Shown: piece after piece, positions 1 through 9,306 of the stretch | Layout: each line of letters begins with the position of its first letter | Numbering within the stretch: the stretch's first letter is position 1 | Assembly: GCA_036495685.1 (NCBI GenBank) | Contig: DASXMJ010000051.1 | Span: 23,874 to 87,873, forward strand | Source: Candidatus Binataceae bacterium | Lineage (GTDB): Bacteria > Desulfobacterota > Binatia > Binatales > Binataceae | DNA length: 64,000 nucleotides | Direction: 5' to 3' | Made by a program: the position numbers and the translations under genes | Notes under the pieces: generated by a model | What the model saw: only the letters and a program-made list of their open reading frames with translations | What the model was told of the DNA's origin: nothing | Databases searched by the model: none

Positions 1-163
1 TTAAGGCAGAAGTGCAGTTACCGTTACCTGCCGTGGTTCGTTCGTTTTGCGCGGGGGAGAAAAGAGGCGTGGCTCTTTACTTATCTCGGCAAAAAGGACC
101 GCGAGCGGGTGAGTGTTTTGCTGCTCTTGACCTAGAGGCAATCTCAATGGAAGCCTGCACTCC

Positions 164-946
164 ATGGACCTGGGACTCGGAGGCAAAACTGCAATCATAA
201 CCGGGGGCAGCAAGGGAATCGGCCGCGCCGCCGCGTTGCGCTTCGTGCAAGAGGGTGCGTCGGTCCTGGTCTGCGCGCGTGGCCGGGACGCCCTCGAAGA
301 AACCGCCGGGGCCGCGCGCAAAGCTGTGGAAGGCGCGCGCGTCTTCACTGTGCCGGCAGACCTGACGCGGGCCGATGACATTCGGCGTGTGGTCGCCGAG
401 GGCGTCCGCACGTTCGGACGGGTTGATATTCTGGTCAACAATGCCGGCAGCGCGCGTCCAGGAGAGTTCCTGAAGCTCGGCGACGAGGTCTGGCAGGACG
501 ACTTCCAACTCAAGTTCTTCGGCTACGTGCGGATGGCGCGCGAGGTCATGCCGCACATGGCGCGCGAGCGCAGCGGCGTCATCGTCAATGTTATTGGCAC
601 GGGCGGTCTGCGGCCGACTGCCGGCTACATGGTCGGCGGGGCGGCAAACGCGGCGCTCAATCACTTCACCAAAGCGCTGGCCGACGAAGGTTCGAAACAT
701 GGCGTGCGCGTGGTCGGTATCAATCCGGGTCCGATTCTGACCGAACGCCTCCAGCTTTTCACCGAGCGCAGCGCGGGCGGACGCAACCTCGATGAAATCT
801 ACGCGCGGATGACGCCGCTTAAGCGCCCCGGCCAGCCGGAGGAGGTGGGCGATCTGATCGCGTTCCTCTCCTCCCCGCGTGCCGCCTTCATCCATGGCGC
901 GAACATCACCATCGATGGCGGTGCGAATCCGGGGCTGATCGGATAG
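164..946 (+). CDS. SDR-family protein with degenerate catalytic site
   Basis: A 260-residue Rossmann-fold protein of the short-chain dehydrogenase/reductase family. Visible are the dinucleotide-binding motif TGGSKGIG (13-20), the NNAG motif (92-95) and the PG motif after the active site (188-190). The active-site region does not follow the classical rule: Tyr155 is present, but the YxxxK lysine position is Gly159 (YMVGG), and the usual catalytic Ser in NxSS is replaced in NVIG (142-145). Length is normal for classical SDRs, so this is not a truncation. It could be a subfamily with a different reaction, a binding protein, or an enzyme using other residues. The substrate cannot be read from the sequence. 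It stands alone, convergent with the next gene. Confidence 0.85.
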   Translation: MDLGLGGKTAIITGGSKGIGRAAALRFVQEGASVLVCARGRDALEETAGAARKAVEGARVFTVPADLTRADDIRRVVAEGVRTFGRVDILVNNAGSARPGEFLKLGDEVWQDDFQLKFFGYVRMAREVMPHMARERSGVIVNVIGTGGLRPTAGYMVGGAANAALNHFTKALADEGSKHGVRVVGINPGPILTERLQLFTERSAGGRNLDEIYARMTPLKRPGQPEEVGDLIAFLSSPRAAFIHGANITIDGGANPGLIG

Positions 947-954
947 GACCGCAA

Positions 955-1401
955 CTAGTCTTTCTTCTTGAACCACTCGGGATCATTCGACAGGGTCGGG
1001 TGGCCGTTGCCGAGTTGGATCAAGACGCCGTGGCTTGAGCGCGGCGAGATGAAGGCCTCGTACGAGGTGGGAGACCATTCGATTTCGTCAACCACCCGAA
1101 CGCCCTGCGCCTTCAGTTCCGCGACCTTCCCTTTCATGTCGGGAACCTTGAAGGTGAGATGATGCATACCTTCACCCCGCTGCTCGAGAAACTTGTGGAG
1201 GAAAGAGTTCGCGCCTAGGGGTTCGAGTAATTCCACCGTGAGACCGTTTAGATCGAATTCGGCTAACCGGTAGCCAGCCCGCTCGCTTTCCGCTTCGTAC
1301 ATGAACCGCGCCCCGAGAATTCCCTCAAAGAATTTCCGCGCTTCCCCAACGCTTCTTACCGCAATACCTATGTGATCGAGTGTGCCAACCGGCTCTGCCA
1401 T
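955..1401 (-). CDS. VOC protein, methylmalonyl-CoA epimerase-like
   Basis: A 148-residue vicinal-oxygen-chelate protein that resembles methylmalonyl-CoA epimerase, which interconverts the two methylmalonyl-CoA epimers in propionyl-CoA metabolism. Both beta-alpha-beta-beta-beta modules are seen. Candidate metal ligands are His10 (LDHIGIAV), Glu57 (VELLEPL), His80 or His81 (MHHLTF) and, at the last site, Gln129 (VLIQL) where epimerases usually have Glu. The length matches the epimerase family. The Gln for Glu change leaves room for another VOC reaction. The gene ends just after the convergent SDR gene and has no mutase neighbour in this window. Confidence 0.75.
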   Translation of the reverse strand: MAEPVGTLDHIGIAVRSVGEARKFFEGILGARFMYEAESERAGYRLAEFDLNGLTVELLEPLGANSFLHKFLEQRGEGMHHLTFKVPDMKGKVAELKAQGVRVVDEIEWSPTSYEAFISPRSSHGVLIQLGNGHPTLSNDPEWFKKKD

Positions 1402-1660
1402 CGCGATCTCCTCCTAACTTCGCGATGGTAGCTGATTAGCTCGCCGGGAAGCACCCAGCAGATTCTCCCAAGAGGGGGCAGGGGACGGGCATTTGCCTCT
1501 GAAACGGTGGCGGGGGCCGCGCGCTTTTTGGGGGACCACCGCCCGGTCTCCCCGCCACGAGGAGGCTGCAGGACCCACTCACTGCCAATGAGACGTTCGA
1601 GACCCGGGGGAAGTTGCAGGGCGTTCTGACAGGACGTTTGGTTGAGTAGACTGCAGAGCT

Positions 1661-2305
1661 GTGATCGAATCCCTCAAGCCCTTTTTCTCGCTGTGGATTG
1701 CGCCGCGTGAAACCATCCGGCGTCTGGTCGATACTGATCCGACTCGCTACGTAATCGGGCTGGCGATGCTCCGTGGGGCACTGGGAAGGCTCGAGATTGC
1801 CTGGTTCAGCGCCTTGTCGCAGCGGACCCCCGTGAGCCCGTTGTGGCCCGTGGGCGTCGCCTTCGGAGTAGTCCTCGGCGCTATCCTCGGAGTTATCGGT
1901 CTATACGCTGGGGCGTGGCTAGTCGGCATCTTTTGTCGCATTCTCGGCGGCGTCTCATCTGCAATCGAGATGCGCGCGGCGTTGGCGTGGTCGCACGTTC
2001 CCGGAATCACCGCGGCCAGTGTCAGCATCGCTTTGGTTTTATTCGGCGCCGTAAATCCGCTCGAGTTCAAACATAGCCGACTGCCGGTGATGACCGGTTC
2101 GACGATCGAGCTGATGATCGTCAACGCGGTGCTTATAGGCTGGGGTGTAGCCGTGCAGCTTAACTGCATCGGCGAGGTAAATCGTTTCTCTGCGTGGCGC
2201 GCGCTCGCGGCGATTCTGCTGATGATCGCGACCCTGACGGTTTTGATCCTGCTCGTCGCGTATTTCACGGGCGGCTTGTCACACAGCGCCGTGGCGATAG
2301 CTTGA
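1661..2305 (+). CDS. Yip1-family-like integral membrane protein
   Basis: A 214-residue membrane protein starting with GTG. About five hydrophobic segments are visible: roughly 66-90, 108-128, 143-165 and two near the C-terminus (180-206). The N-terminal stretch (FFSLWIAPRETIRRLVD) resembles the opening of Yip1-type bacterial proteins, where a P-R-x-T-x-R/K motif precedes the membrane bundle. No catalytic motif is seen and the role is unknown. It is flanked by about 260 bases of gene-free sequence on each side and is probably monocistronic. Confidence 0.6.
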   Translation: MIESLKPFFSLWIAPRETIRRLVDTDPTRYVIGLAMLRGALGRLEIAWFSALSQRTPVSPLWPVGVAFGVVLGAILGVIGLYAGAWLVGIFCRILGGVSSAIEMRAALAWSHVPGITAASVSIALVLFGAVNPLEFKHSRLPVMTGSTIELMIVNAVLIGWGVAVQLNCIGEVNRFSAWRALAAILLMIATLTVLILLVAYFTGGLSHSAVAIA

Positions 2306-2590
2306 TGAGGTGAACCGTTAACCTGCCTTCAACGAAGTGGAAATCGCGAAAATAGAACTCTCCTCTGCCTCAGATAATAGGTTCCCGAGTGGACGTTGCA
2401 CCTTGCCGCGCCGACGTTCAGTTCTGAAGAGCTGGCTGCGCTGATTTAGTCTTATTGAGTCCTCTGCACGTGGCGACAGTTTCTCGCAAGGCTTTTGGCC
2501 GCGTTTTCTCAGACGTTAAGTGCCACGACTTTGCCCTAGACCGCATCGCAGACGGGGGTCAACTAGCGCCGGGGCGCGACCCGCAATCGA
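2306..2590. other. intergenic stretch, nothing recognised
   Basis: These 285 bases separate the Yip1-like gene from the 3' end of recD2, which is read from the other strand. I see no RNA gene, no hairpin followed by a T-run and no small frame with a ribosome site. Confidence 0.4.
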
Positions 2591-4765
2591 TCAATCGATT
2601 CGCAGTCTCTCTGCCAGTCTGCTCGCGCGCCGACGTTCGTCCTGATTGCGCACCGCCTGCTGCAACGCGGCTTTCGTTCCAACCAGCACGCAAACTCGTT
2701 CCGCCCGCGTCATGGCAGTGTAAAGAAGGTTGCGCCGCAGCATCAGGTAATGGCTTGGATGGACCGGGACGATCACGGCCGGATACTGACTTCCCTGACT
2801 TTTGTGCACCGAGATGGCATAGCCGAGCCCCAACTCGTCCAACTCCGACTGGTCGTAATCAGCATGACCTTCCTCAAAGGCGACGGTGACGCGCCCGCGC
2901 TCCACGTCGACCGACCCCACCCGGCCTATCGAGCCGTTGAAAATTCCCTTCTCATAGTCATTTCGAAGCTGGATTACCCGATCACCCTCGCGAATCTCGC
3001 GCTCGCCCGCACGAATTCCTCGTCCTGCTGGGTTCAGGAGTTGTTGGAGTTCGCGGTTGAGCATTTGCGTGCCCAAGGGTCCGCGATTCATGGGAGTCAG
3101 CACCTGTATGTCGCCGGGTCCGCGGACGCCGAATTTGCCGATCAGCCGTTCGTGCACGAGCTGTTTGATGGTGGCAAGGACCTCGTCAGGAGCAGCGCGT
3201 TCGATAAAAAAGAAATCGCCGTCGGGATCGTTGGAGACATCGGGGAAATAGCCGCGGTTCAGTCCATGCGCATTCGCGATGATGCGGCTCTCGCGCGCCT
3301 GCCGATATACTTCGCGAAGCTGTACTACCGGGACCAGATCGGAGGCGATCACATCCTTGAGCACGCTGCCCGGTCCGACCGAGGGCAACTGGTCGCGATC
3401 TCCCACCAACACCAGCGAGCAGTTGGGCACCAGCGCCGAGAGCAGGCTCGAGGCGAGCTCGAGATCCATCATCGAGGCCTCATCGACGATCAGGTAATTG
3501 GTGCGCAATGGGAAATTTTCATCGCGCACGAAGCCCAGCGTCTCCGGCGAGTACTCGAGCAATCGATGAATCGTCCGTGCGTCGCGCCCGGTTGTATCCT
3601 GGAGGCGGCGTGCCGCGCGTCCGGTCGGAGCGGCCAAAGTCGGCTTGAGGCCCGCTTCGGATAGCGCCACCAGTAACGACCGCAGAATGGTCGTCTTGCC
3701 GGTTCCAGGCCCCCCGGTAATCACCGTCACGGCGCTCGACAAGGCAGTCTTAAGCGCTCGCATTTGCTCGGTGGAGAGGGTGAAGCTCCCGCCGCCCTTC
3801 TCCGCTTTCTTGAGCGCTCGCTCCGCGACCTGCGGAGACATCGGTCGTCCGGCGCTGAGCGCGCGCACGCGCCGGCCCACGTTCACTTCCGCGGCATGCA
3901 ACTCGGCCAGATAGACCGCCACATGCTCGTCGGCCTTTTCCACGACCACCTCGCCGCCCGCGACCAGTTCCTCGAGTGCGCGAGACACCCAGTCTGCACC
4001 GATCTCGAGCTCGGACTGGAATTGCCATTCGAGATACTCGCGCGGCGCGTAGACGTGTCCTTCATCGGCCATCCGTTCGAGCAGAAACAGAATCGCCGCG
4101 CGCGCCCGCTCGATCGAATTTTTGGGGATTCCGAGCTTGGCAGCTACCAAGTCTGCGGTGCGGAACCCGATTCCGTGGATGGTACGAGCCAGCACGTAGG
4201 GGTCCCGCCGGACTACCTCGAGCGAGGAGCTCCCGAAGCGCTTGTGGATGCGCCGGGCGTGGCCCGCCCCGATTCCGTGGCCGCGCAAAAACACGACGAG
4301 CTCGCGCAGTCCTGACGAATCCTTCCATGCTGCCGCAATCCGGCTTGCGACCACGGGACCGACTCCGCTGACTTCGCGCATCCGCTCGGGGGCATTATCG
4401 AGAACTTCTCTCAAATCGTCGCCGAAATACTCGGCGATTCTCCGGGCCAGGGACGGCCCCACACCGTGAATCTCCGCTGCCAGGTATCGCTCCAGCGCGA
4501 ACGCGCCGGCGGGCCGCAGGGTCTCGTAGTCTTCGACTTTGAACTGTTCGCCGAACCTGGGATGTTTTTCGAAGCGGCCGCGCACGCGAATTGCTGAGCC
4601 GATTTCCAGCCCGGCCAGGCTCCCCACGATAGTCACGGTCCTAGAGTCGTCGCGCTCAGCATAGGTCCTGACCACCGCGACCGCATAGCCGTTCTCTTCG
4701 TTAACGTACAGGACATGGTCGAGCGTGCCCTCAACCATCGTCTCGACCTGTGGGGTACCGGTCAT
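2591..4765 (-). CDS. recD2: RecD2-type DNA helicase
   Basis: An SF1B 5'-3' DNA helicase of the RecD2/YrrC type, acting in DNA repair without RecBC. With the ATG at 4765 the protein is 724 residues, the usual size. The N-terminal part has an OB-like domain and helix-hairpin-helix repeats around 100-210 (GVGPSLARRI, GVGPVVASRI, GIGFRTADLV). Motor motifs follow: Walker A GGPGTGKTT (351-359), LAAPTGRAARRL (377-388), DEASMMD (428-434), GDRDQLPSVGPGS (455-467), the SH3-like insert, SVHKSQGSQ (652-660) and LYTAMTRAER (681-690). The frame stays open upstream to 5134, but that extension would overlap the lipoprotein gene and is compositionally unlike a RecD2 N-terminus. Confidence 0.93.
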   Translation of the reverse strand: MTGTPQVETMVEGTLDHVLYVNEENGYAVAVVRTYAERDDSRTVTIVGSLAGLEIGSAIRVRGRFEKHPRFGEQFKVEDYETLRPAGAFALERYLAAEIHGVGPSLARRIAEYFGDDLREVLDNAPERMREVSGVGPVVASRIAAAWKDSSGLRELVVFLRGHGIGAGHARRIHKRFGSSSLEVVRRDPYVLARTIHGIGFRTADLVAAKLGIPKNSIERARAAILFLLERMADEGHVYAPREYLEWQFQSELEIGADWVSRALEELVAGGEVVVEKADEHVAVYLAELHAAEVNVGRRVRALSAGRPMSPQVAERALKKAEKGGGSFTLSTEQMRALKTALSSAVTVITGGPGTGKTTILRSLLVALSEAGLKPTLAAPTGRAARRLQDTTGRDARTIHRLLEYSPETLGFVRDENFPLRTNYLIVDEASMMDLELASSLLSALVPNCSLVLVGDRDQLPSVGPGSVLKDVIASDLVPVVQLREVYRQARESRIIANAHGLNRGYFPDVSNDPDGDFFFIERAAPDEVLATIKQLVHERLIGKFGVRGPGDIQVLTPMNRGPLGTQMLNRELQQLLNPAGRGIRAGEREIREGDRVIQLRNDYEKGIFNGSIGRVGSVDVERGRVTVAFEEGHADYDQSELDELGLGYAISVHKSQGSQYPAVIVPVHPSHYLMLRRNLLYTAMTRAERVCVLVGTKAALQQAVRNQDERRRASRLAERLRID

Positions 4766-4973
4766 AGCCCAAGAATTGCGCTCCCGCGAAAGCGCGTAAA
4801 GTAGCGCAGCCGCAAATGCTAACAGTCGCGCGAACGCTGATTTGGGTTCATCAGTCGAACTGAGCAAAGGTCGAAAAAGAGCGTTGCGTGCGGCGGGCGC
4901 AGCAGGTGGCTGCTCTGGCGAGCAGGCGACGTCGAGAGCGCCCGGAGACCTTGGGCCCCGCGGCTCCTGTGTG

Positions 4974-5681
4974 TCAGGGTTCCGCGGAGGCGGCGGGGTG
5001 AATCGGCGCGATGCCAAGACCGCTGCGCAGATTCTCGACCGCTTGATCGACGCCGTCGCTCGCCAATTCACTGGCGAGCACCCATTGTCCTTTGTTCTCC
5101 AGGAAGGTCGGCAGATTAAAGAAGTTGGTCCCAAGCGGCTGCTGAGTTTTCGAAAATTTCGCGCTCCACACCACCTGCTTGCTCTTCATGTCCAAGAGCT
5201 TGAGCGAGAAAGCCACGGATGCGGGTTTGTCGGCCGCATATTCAGCGCCGACTCGCTCCACGTAGCGCTCGACGCTTCCGTACAACACCGCGTCGGCGCC
5301 GGTCGCCTGCCCAACCTGGATCGCGGCGTCGTCGAGGTTGGCACCGGACTGGGTTTGTTGCACCGCCTGCATCACCGCCCCTTGCGGCAACAGCTTCCAG
5401 GTTCCCGAGGCCAGACGATAAATGTCTGCGGTAATCGTGTCCGCCGCTCCCGGCGCAAGCGGATCTCCGCCAAAAGGAACCGCCGCAACTATCGGCATGA
5501 TCGCGAGGTTGTTCACCTCAACCTGCCGGATCGACCGCACGGCATGGCTGCTCAAATCCTTGGACTGAAATTGCTGTACGATTTTGGCGTCAGGTGCGCT
5601 GGAACCGCCGGGCGTGACCGAGCAGGCGCACAGCACGAGAGCTATCGCGCAAATGATCGTCAGCGCTGCGGCTCTGTTCAT
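4974..5681 (-). CDS. lipoprotein, CsgG/GNA1162-like fold suspected
   Basis: Taken from the ATG at 5681, this is a 235-residue secreted protein. The first residues (MNRAAALTIICAIALVLCAC) form a signal peptide ending in a lipobox (LCA-C), so it is probably lipid-anchored. Further in, NLAIMPI and a later ADAVLYGSVERY stretch resemble the TolB/CsgG-like alpha-beta domain of GNA1162-type outer membrane lipoproteins, followed by a VVWSAKFSKTQ strand. An upstream ATG at 5729, two bases after the MATE stop, would add 16 mostly polar residues before the signal peptide and is less likely. It follows the MATE gene closely and may be co-transcribed. Family assignment is tentative. Confidence 0.65.
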   Translation of the reverse strand: MNRAAALTIICAIALVLCACSVTPGGSSAPDAKIVQQFQSKDLSSHAVRSIRQVEVNNLAIMPIVAAVPFGGDPLAPGAADTITADIYRLASGTWKLLPQGAVMQAVQQTQSGANLDDAAIQVGQATGADAVLYGSVERYVERVGAEYAADKPASVAFSLKLLDMKSKQVVWSAKFSKTQQPLGTNFFNLPTFLENKGQWVLASELASDGVDQAVENLRSGLGIAPIHPAASAEP

Positions 5682-5730
5682 CCCTAACTGCTTGCCACCA
5701 TCCTCGGTCGACTCTGCAAACTTCATCATA

Positions 5731-7125
5731 TTAGACCTGCACCGTCATCCATTTGCCGGTCTGAAAACGCCAGCTTTTGATCGATGATCGCACGATGTAG
5801 TCGACCAGGAGCGACCACCAGATCCAGACGATCGGCCCGTGATGCCACGCGATCAGGATGGTCACGAACAACCGCACCCCATAGAATCCGGCCAGCGAAC
5901 CGAACATCGGAAATTGCGAGTCCCCCGCTCCGCGCAGCGCCCCCGTGATCGTCCAGTCTATTGCCATCAGCGGCTGCGCGGCGCCCAGCGCGTACATGAA
6001 AGCGACCGTATAGGCAATGACTTGCGGATCGTCGATGAACATTGCCGCGATCTGGCGCGCGAACACGATGAACAGCAGGCCCATGCCACTCATCAGCAGG
6101 ATCGCAAGCCGCGTCGAGACCCATCCTGCCTTGCGCGCAAACTCGGGATCCTCCGCGCCCAGCCCCTGTCCAACCAGGGTTGCCGAAGCGGATGAAAATC
6201 CAAACCCGGGCAGGAACGAAAGCGCGAGAATCCTCACTCCGATGAAGTAGGCTGCCACTTGTTTCTCCCCATAGGACGCGACAAACGCGACGTACGCCAC
6301 GAACCCGAACTGGATAACCAGTTGCTCGATGGCGGCGGGATTGCCCACCCGCAGAATTCGCCACCCCATGTTCCAGTCAGGCCACAACCGCTCCCATTTG
6401 AAGTTGAGCAGCATCCCATCGAGCGACAGCGCCCAGAAGAACAGCACACCGCCCACCGCAATCGCGATTAAAGTCGCGAACGCGGAGCCGTCGACGCCCA
6501 GCGCGGGCAATCCCAATTTCCCGAAGATCAACACGTAATTCAGAACGATCGCGAGCACGTCGATGATCCCGCCGATCCAGAGTGGCGTGCGAGTATCTCC
6601 GGCGCCGCGCAGCGCCGAGGCACACATCAGGAAGATGCCCTGAAACGGTTCGGACAGCATGACCACTTGCAGATAACGTGCGCCCATCGCGGCCATCCGT
6701 CCCTTGACCCTGAACAACGTCATCAACTGGGGGGCGAACACGATCACCGGAATTGCGATTAGGGTGGAGACCAGCACTCCGAAAATCACCGATTGTTTGA
6801 GTACCTCTTCGGCGTCGTCGCGCTCGTTCGCGCCCGTGTAGCGCGCGACCAGCGCGATGGTTCCGGTTCCGACCGCCGCGATTCCCGCGCGCACCGCTCC
6901 GAGAATCTGAGTCGCCAACCCGACAGCCCCGACCGCCTCCGCTCCCAGTCGCCCCACCATAAGCATCGCAGCCAGTCCCAGAATCGAGTCGAGCGCGAAG
7001 GACAGAATAACCGGCCACGCGAGGGACCAGACCTCCCAGCGCATCCCCTCGACCGCAGGCAGGACTATCGCGGCTCCCGCTAGTCCGCCGCCGCTGTCGG
7101 GAACCGACTCCAGCAACTCCGACAT
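5731..7125 (-). CDS. MATE-family efflux transporter
   Basis: A 464-residue inner-membrane protein with about twelve transmembrane segments in two homologous halves, as in the multidrug and toxic compound extrusion family, which expels cationic compounds against Na+ or H+. Family-like stretches are AWPVILSFALDSILG in helix 1, VGRLGAEAVGAVGLA, VGTGTIALVAR and, in the second half, the GxGFSSASATLVGQGLG region. Length is typical. It lies 36 bases downstream of the APC permease gene on the same strand and directly before the lipoprotein gene, so the three may share a transcript. The substrate is not predictable. Confidence 0.9.
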   Translation of the reverse strand: MSELLESVPDSGGGLAGAAIVLPAVEGMRWEVWSLAWPVILSFALDSILGLAAMLMVGRLGAEAVGAVGLATQILGAVRAGIAAVGTGTIALVARYTGANERDDAEEVLKQSVIFGVLVSTLIAIPVIVFAPQLMTLFRVKGRMAAMGARYLQVVMLSEPFQGIFLMCASALRGAGDTRTPLWIGGIIDVLAIVLNYVLIFGKLGLPALGVDGSAFATLIAIAVGGVLFFWALSLDGMLLNFKWERLWPDWNMGWRILRVGNPAAIEQLVIQFGFVAYVAFVASYGEKQVAAYFIGVRILALSFLPGFGFSSASATLVGQGLGAEDPEFARKAGWVSTRLAILLMSGMGLLFIVFARQIAAMFIDDPQVIAYTVAFMYALGAAQPLMAIDWTITGALRGAGDSQFPMFGSLAGFYGVRLFVTILIAWHHGPIVWIWWSLLVDYIVRSSIKSWRFQTGKWMTVQV

Positions 7126-7161
7126 GATTGTGAGCAGTTACGCCAGCAGCGGCACGCGCAG

Positions 7162-9225
7162 TCAAGGGAGTGTCGGTTCCGGCACGCTCGGCTTCGTCGA
7201 TGGGACCGGTTGCGGTTCTGGAGGTGTCACGCGCACGGGCAGAATGACTAGGCTAAGGCCCTCGATCTGCAAATAACGTTGGACTTCGAGGGTAGTGTGC
7301 AGATGCAGAAACCGCCCGAGGTAGCCATCGACTTCCGCCGAGAAGATAAGCTTGCCCGCGAAAAACACCAAATGCGGATGTTGGTGAGTAAGCTCGCAGC
7401 AGAGCCTGACGACTTCCAGCACCACATCGGGCCCGATCGCGAATTTGAAGGAAGCGTGTAGACCCAGGTCGCTCGCGAATTGACAGTATTCTTTTAGATC
7501 GTCCGCGACACGCTGCTCCAGCTCGTTGATTTCCTTAGGCCCCTTCAGCAGTGCGGAATCCACCTCCCCCACGCCAATAAACACGACATTCTCGAATTCG
7601 TTCGGGAAAAGACGAGTCAGCGTGAGCAGCGTGGCGAGACCGAGCCCGTTGAATCCGTCGACCAGGATGCCCGCGGTTGGAGCTCCAGGATCGGGTTCCT
7701 TCGCGGGCTCGCGCCTGGCCTCGTAGAGCAGCGGAGTGACATCGGCCTCCAATTGTCTGAGAGCCGCCGCGAATCGATTGTAATCGCGTCGCACCAGAAA
7801 GCAGGCGCTGACAAGCGCGCCGGTTATCAGCACCGTCACCCACCCGCCCTCGTCGAATTTGAGCGTGAGAGTGAGTATCAGGATCGAAAAAGTGAAGATG
7901 CACCCCAGACCGTTGATCGCGAGCTTGCGCTTCCAACGCGACTCGGAGTCGCGCACCCGCCACCAATGAACGCTCATACCCAGCTGTGAGAGCGTGAAGG
8001 TGATAAATACGTTGATCGCGTACAGAATCACCAAGAGGCCCACCCGCGCCTCGGTACCAATCAGAATCAGGATCGCCGCACCACCCATCGCGATCACGCC
8101 GTCTTGGGTCACCAGCCGCCCACTCAGGTGCGCAAGCCGCCTGGGGAGCCATCTATCTGTGGCCATTGTCGCCAGGACCCGCGGCCCGTCGATAAACCCC
8201 GTTTGCGCCGCGACGAAGAGCAGAGCGCCTTCGGTCAAAAGCGTAAGCGTGACGATCGGACCGCCGACCGAGATCCCGCCCAGCGTCCATTCTGCGGTGG
8301 CCTTCTGGAACATCACTGCATTGAGCGTCATGCCCTCGGTCTTCTGTACGCTCTCGAGCAGGTAGCCGACGAGGATTCCACCCGCGATAAACGCCAGCGA
8401 GAACGCCATGTACAGCATCGTGCGCTTGGCCGTGACAGTCCGCGGCTCACGCAAAATCGGCAGCCCGTTGCTGACCGCTTCGATCCCGGTGTAGGTTCCC
8501 GCGCCCATGCTGTACGCGCGGAAAAAAATCACCGCCATCGCAATCAAGCCGAGTGTATCGATCCCTCCGCGTGTCTCGTGCACCGCCGCGCCGAAGATTG
8601 CTGGCAATTTGGTTGCCCGGCTCAGGAATATGTAGCCCAGGAGCCACACGTGCATAACCACAAAGGCAAGGAAGACGGGCAGCAGCGAGATGACCGATTC
8701 TTTGATCCCACGCAGGTTCATACCGATCATGAACAGAACCACCAGGAGACACACCCAGAACCTGAGCCACAGGATCGAGACCGGCATGAAACTAAAGATG
8801 GCGTCCGCCCCGCTGGCTATCGAAACCGAAATGGTCAGCACGTAGTCGATGACCAGTGCGCATCCGGACAGCACTCCCGCAGCAGGACCCAGAAGCTTGG
8901 TGGCAACCAGGTAACCGCCGCCCCCGCTGGGGAACAAATCGATGGTCTGCGAGTACGACGCCGAGATCACGAACACGGTGAGCGCGGTCAGCAAGGCCAG
9001 GAAGATCGCCAGGTACTGGTGGGGCCCCAGCGCGAGAAACGCCTCTTGCGGTCCATAGCACGACGAGCTCAGGCCGTCGGACCCCAGGCCTACCCAGGCC
9101 AGAAATGCGATCAACGAGAGGCTTCTGAAAGTCCCGGGGTCCCGGACATCACGCGGCGGGCCAATGATCCGTTCGCTAAGGGTGGCAGCCCCGCCGGAAG
9201 TGGTTTTGCGCGGTTGCGATTCCAT
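7162..9225 (-). CDS. APC-superfamily amino acid permease, large type
   Basis: A 687-residue transporter. The first 480 or so residues hold about twelve transmembrane helices with the APC-type helix 1 (GLGSDGLSSSCYGPQEAFLALG) and a PSGGGGYLVATKLLG segment. The remaining 200 residues are soluble and cytoplasmic in prediction, with a GILVDGFNGLGLATLLT segment and an alternating beta-alpha pattern reminiscent of a universal-stress-like or regulatory domain. This fits the large APC permeases of Deltaproteobacteria and related lineages. The substrate is unknown. It precedes the MATE gene. Confidence 0.85.
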   Translation of the reverse strand: MESQPRKTTSGGAATLSERIIGPPRDVRDPGTFRSLSLIAFLAWVGLGSDGLSSSCYGPQEAFLALGPHQYLAIFLALLTALTVFVISASYSQTIDLFPSGGGGYLVATKLLGPAAGVLSGCALVIDYVLTISVSIASGADAIFSFMPVSILWLRFWVCLLVVLFMIGMNLRGIKESVISLLPVFLAFVVMHVWLLGYIFLSRATKLPAIFGAAVHETRGGIDTLGLIAMAVIFFRAYSMGAGTYTGIEAVSNGLPILREPRTVTAKRTMLYMAFSLAFIAGGILVGYLLESVQKTEGMTLNAVMFQKATAEWTLGGISVGGPIVTLTLLTEGALLFVAAQTGFIDGPRVLATMATDRWLPRRLAHLSGRLVTQDGVIAMGGAAILILIGTEARVGLLVILYAINVFITFTLSQLGMSVHWWRVRDSESRWKRKLAINGLGCIFTFSILILTLTLKFDEGGWVTVLITGALVSACFLVRRDYNRFAAALRQLEADVTPLLYEARREPAKEPDPGAPTAGILVDGFNGLGLATLLTLTRLFPNEFENVVFIGVGEVDSALLKGPKEINELEQRVADDLKEYCQFASDLGLHASFKFAIGPDVVLEVVRLCCELTHQHPHLVFFAGKLIFSAEVDGYLGRFLHLHTTLEVQRYLQIEGLSLVILPVRVTPPEPQPVPSTKPSVPEPTLP

Positions 9226-9275
9226 CGCGGGTGAATTCCGGATGTCCGAACTGCCAAACTAGGCGAAACGCGAAG

Positions 9276-9297
9276 GTGCGCGCAAAATCGAGCGCAC
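9276..9297 (-). other. stem-loop after folD
   Basis: GTGCGC and GCGCAC form a perfect 6-bp stem with a 10-base loop, just past the folD stop on the minus strand. No T-run follows, so it may be a weak or Rho-assisted terminator or chance. Confidence 0.25.
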
Positions 9298-9306
9298 GAC
9301 GATCCA

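Noticed and set aside
1..163. Coding remnant before the SDR gene
   Set aside because: Short frames exist on both strands, but none has a ribosome site or recognisable product.
4766..5134. Possible N-terminal extension of recD2
   Set aside because: The frame is open, but it has no RecD2-like sequence, overlaps the lipoprotein gene and makes the protein longer than the family.
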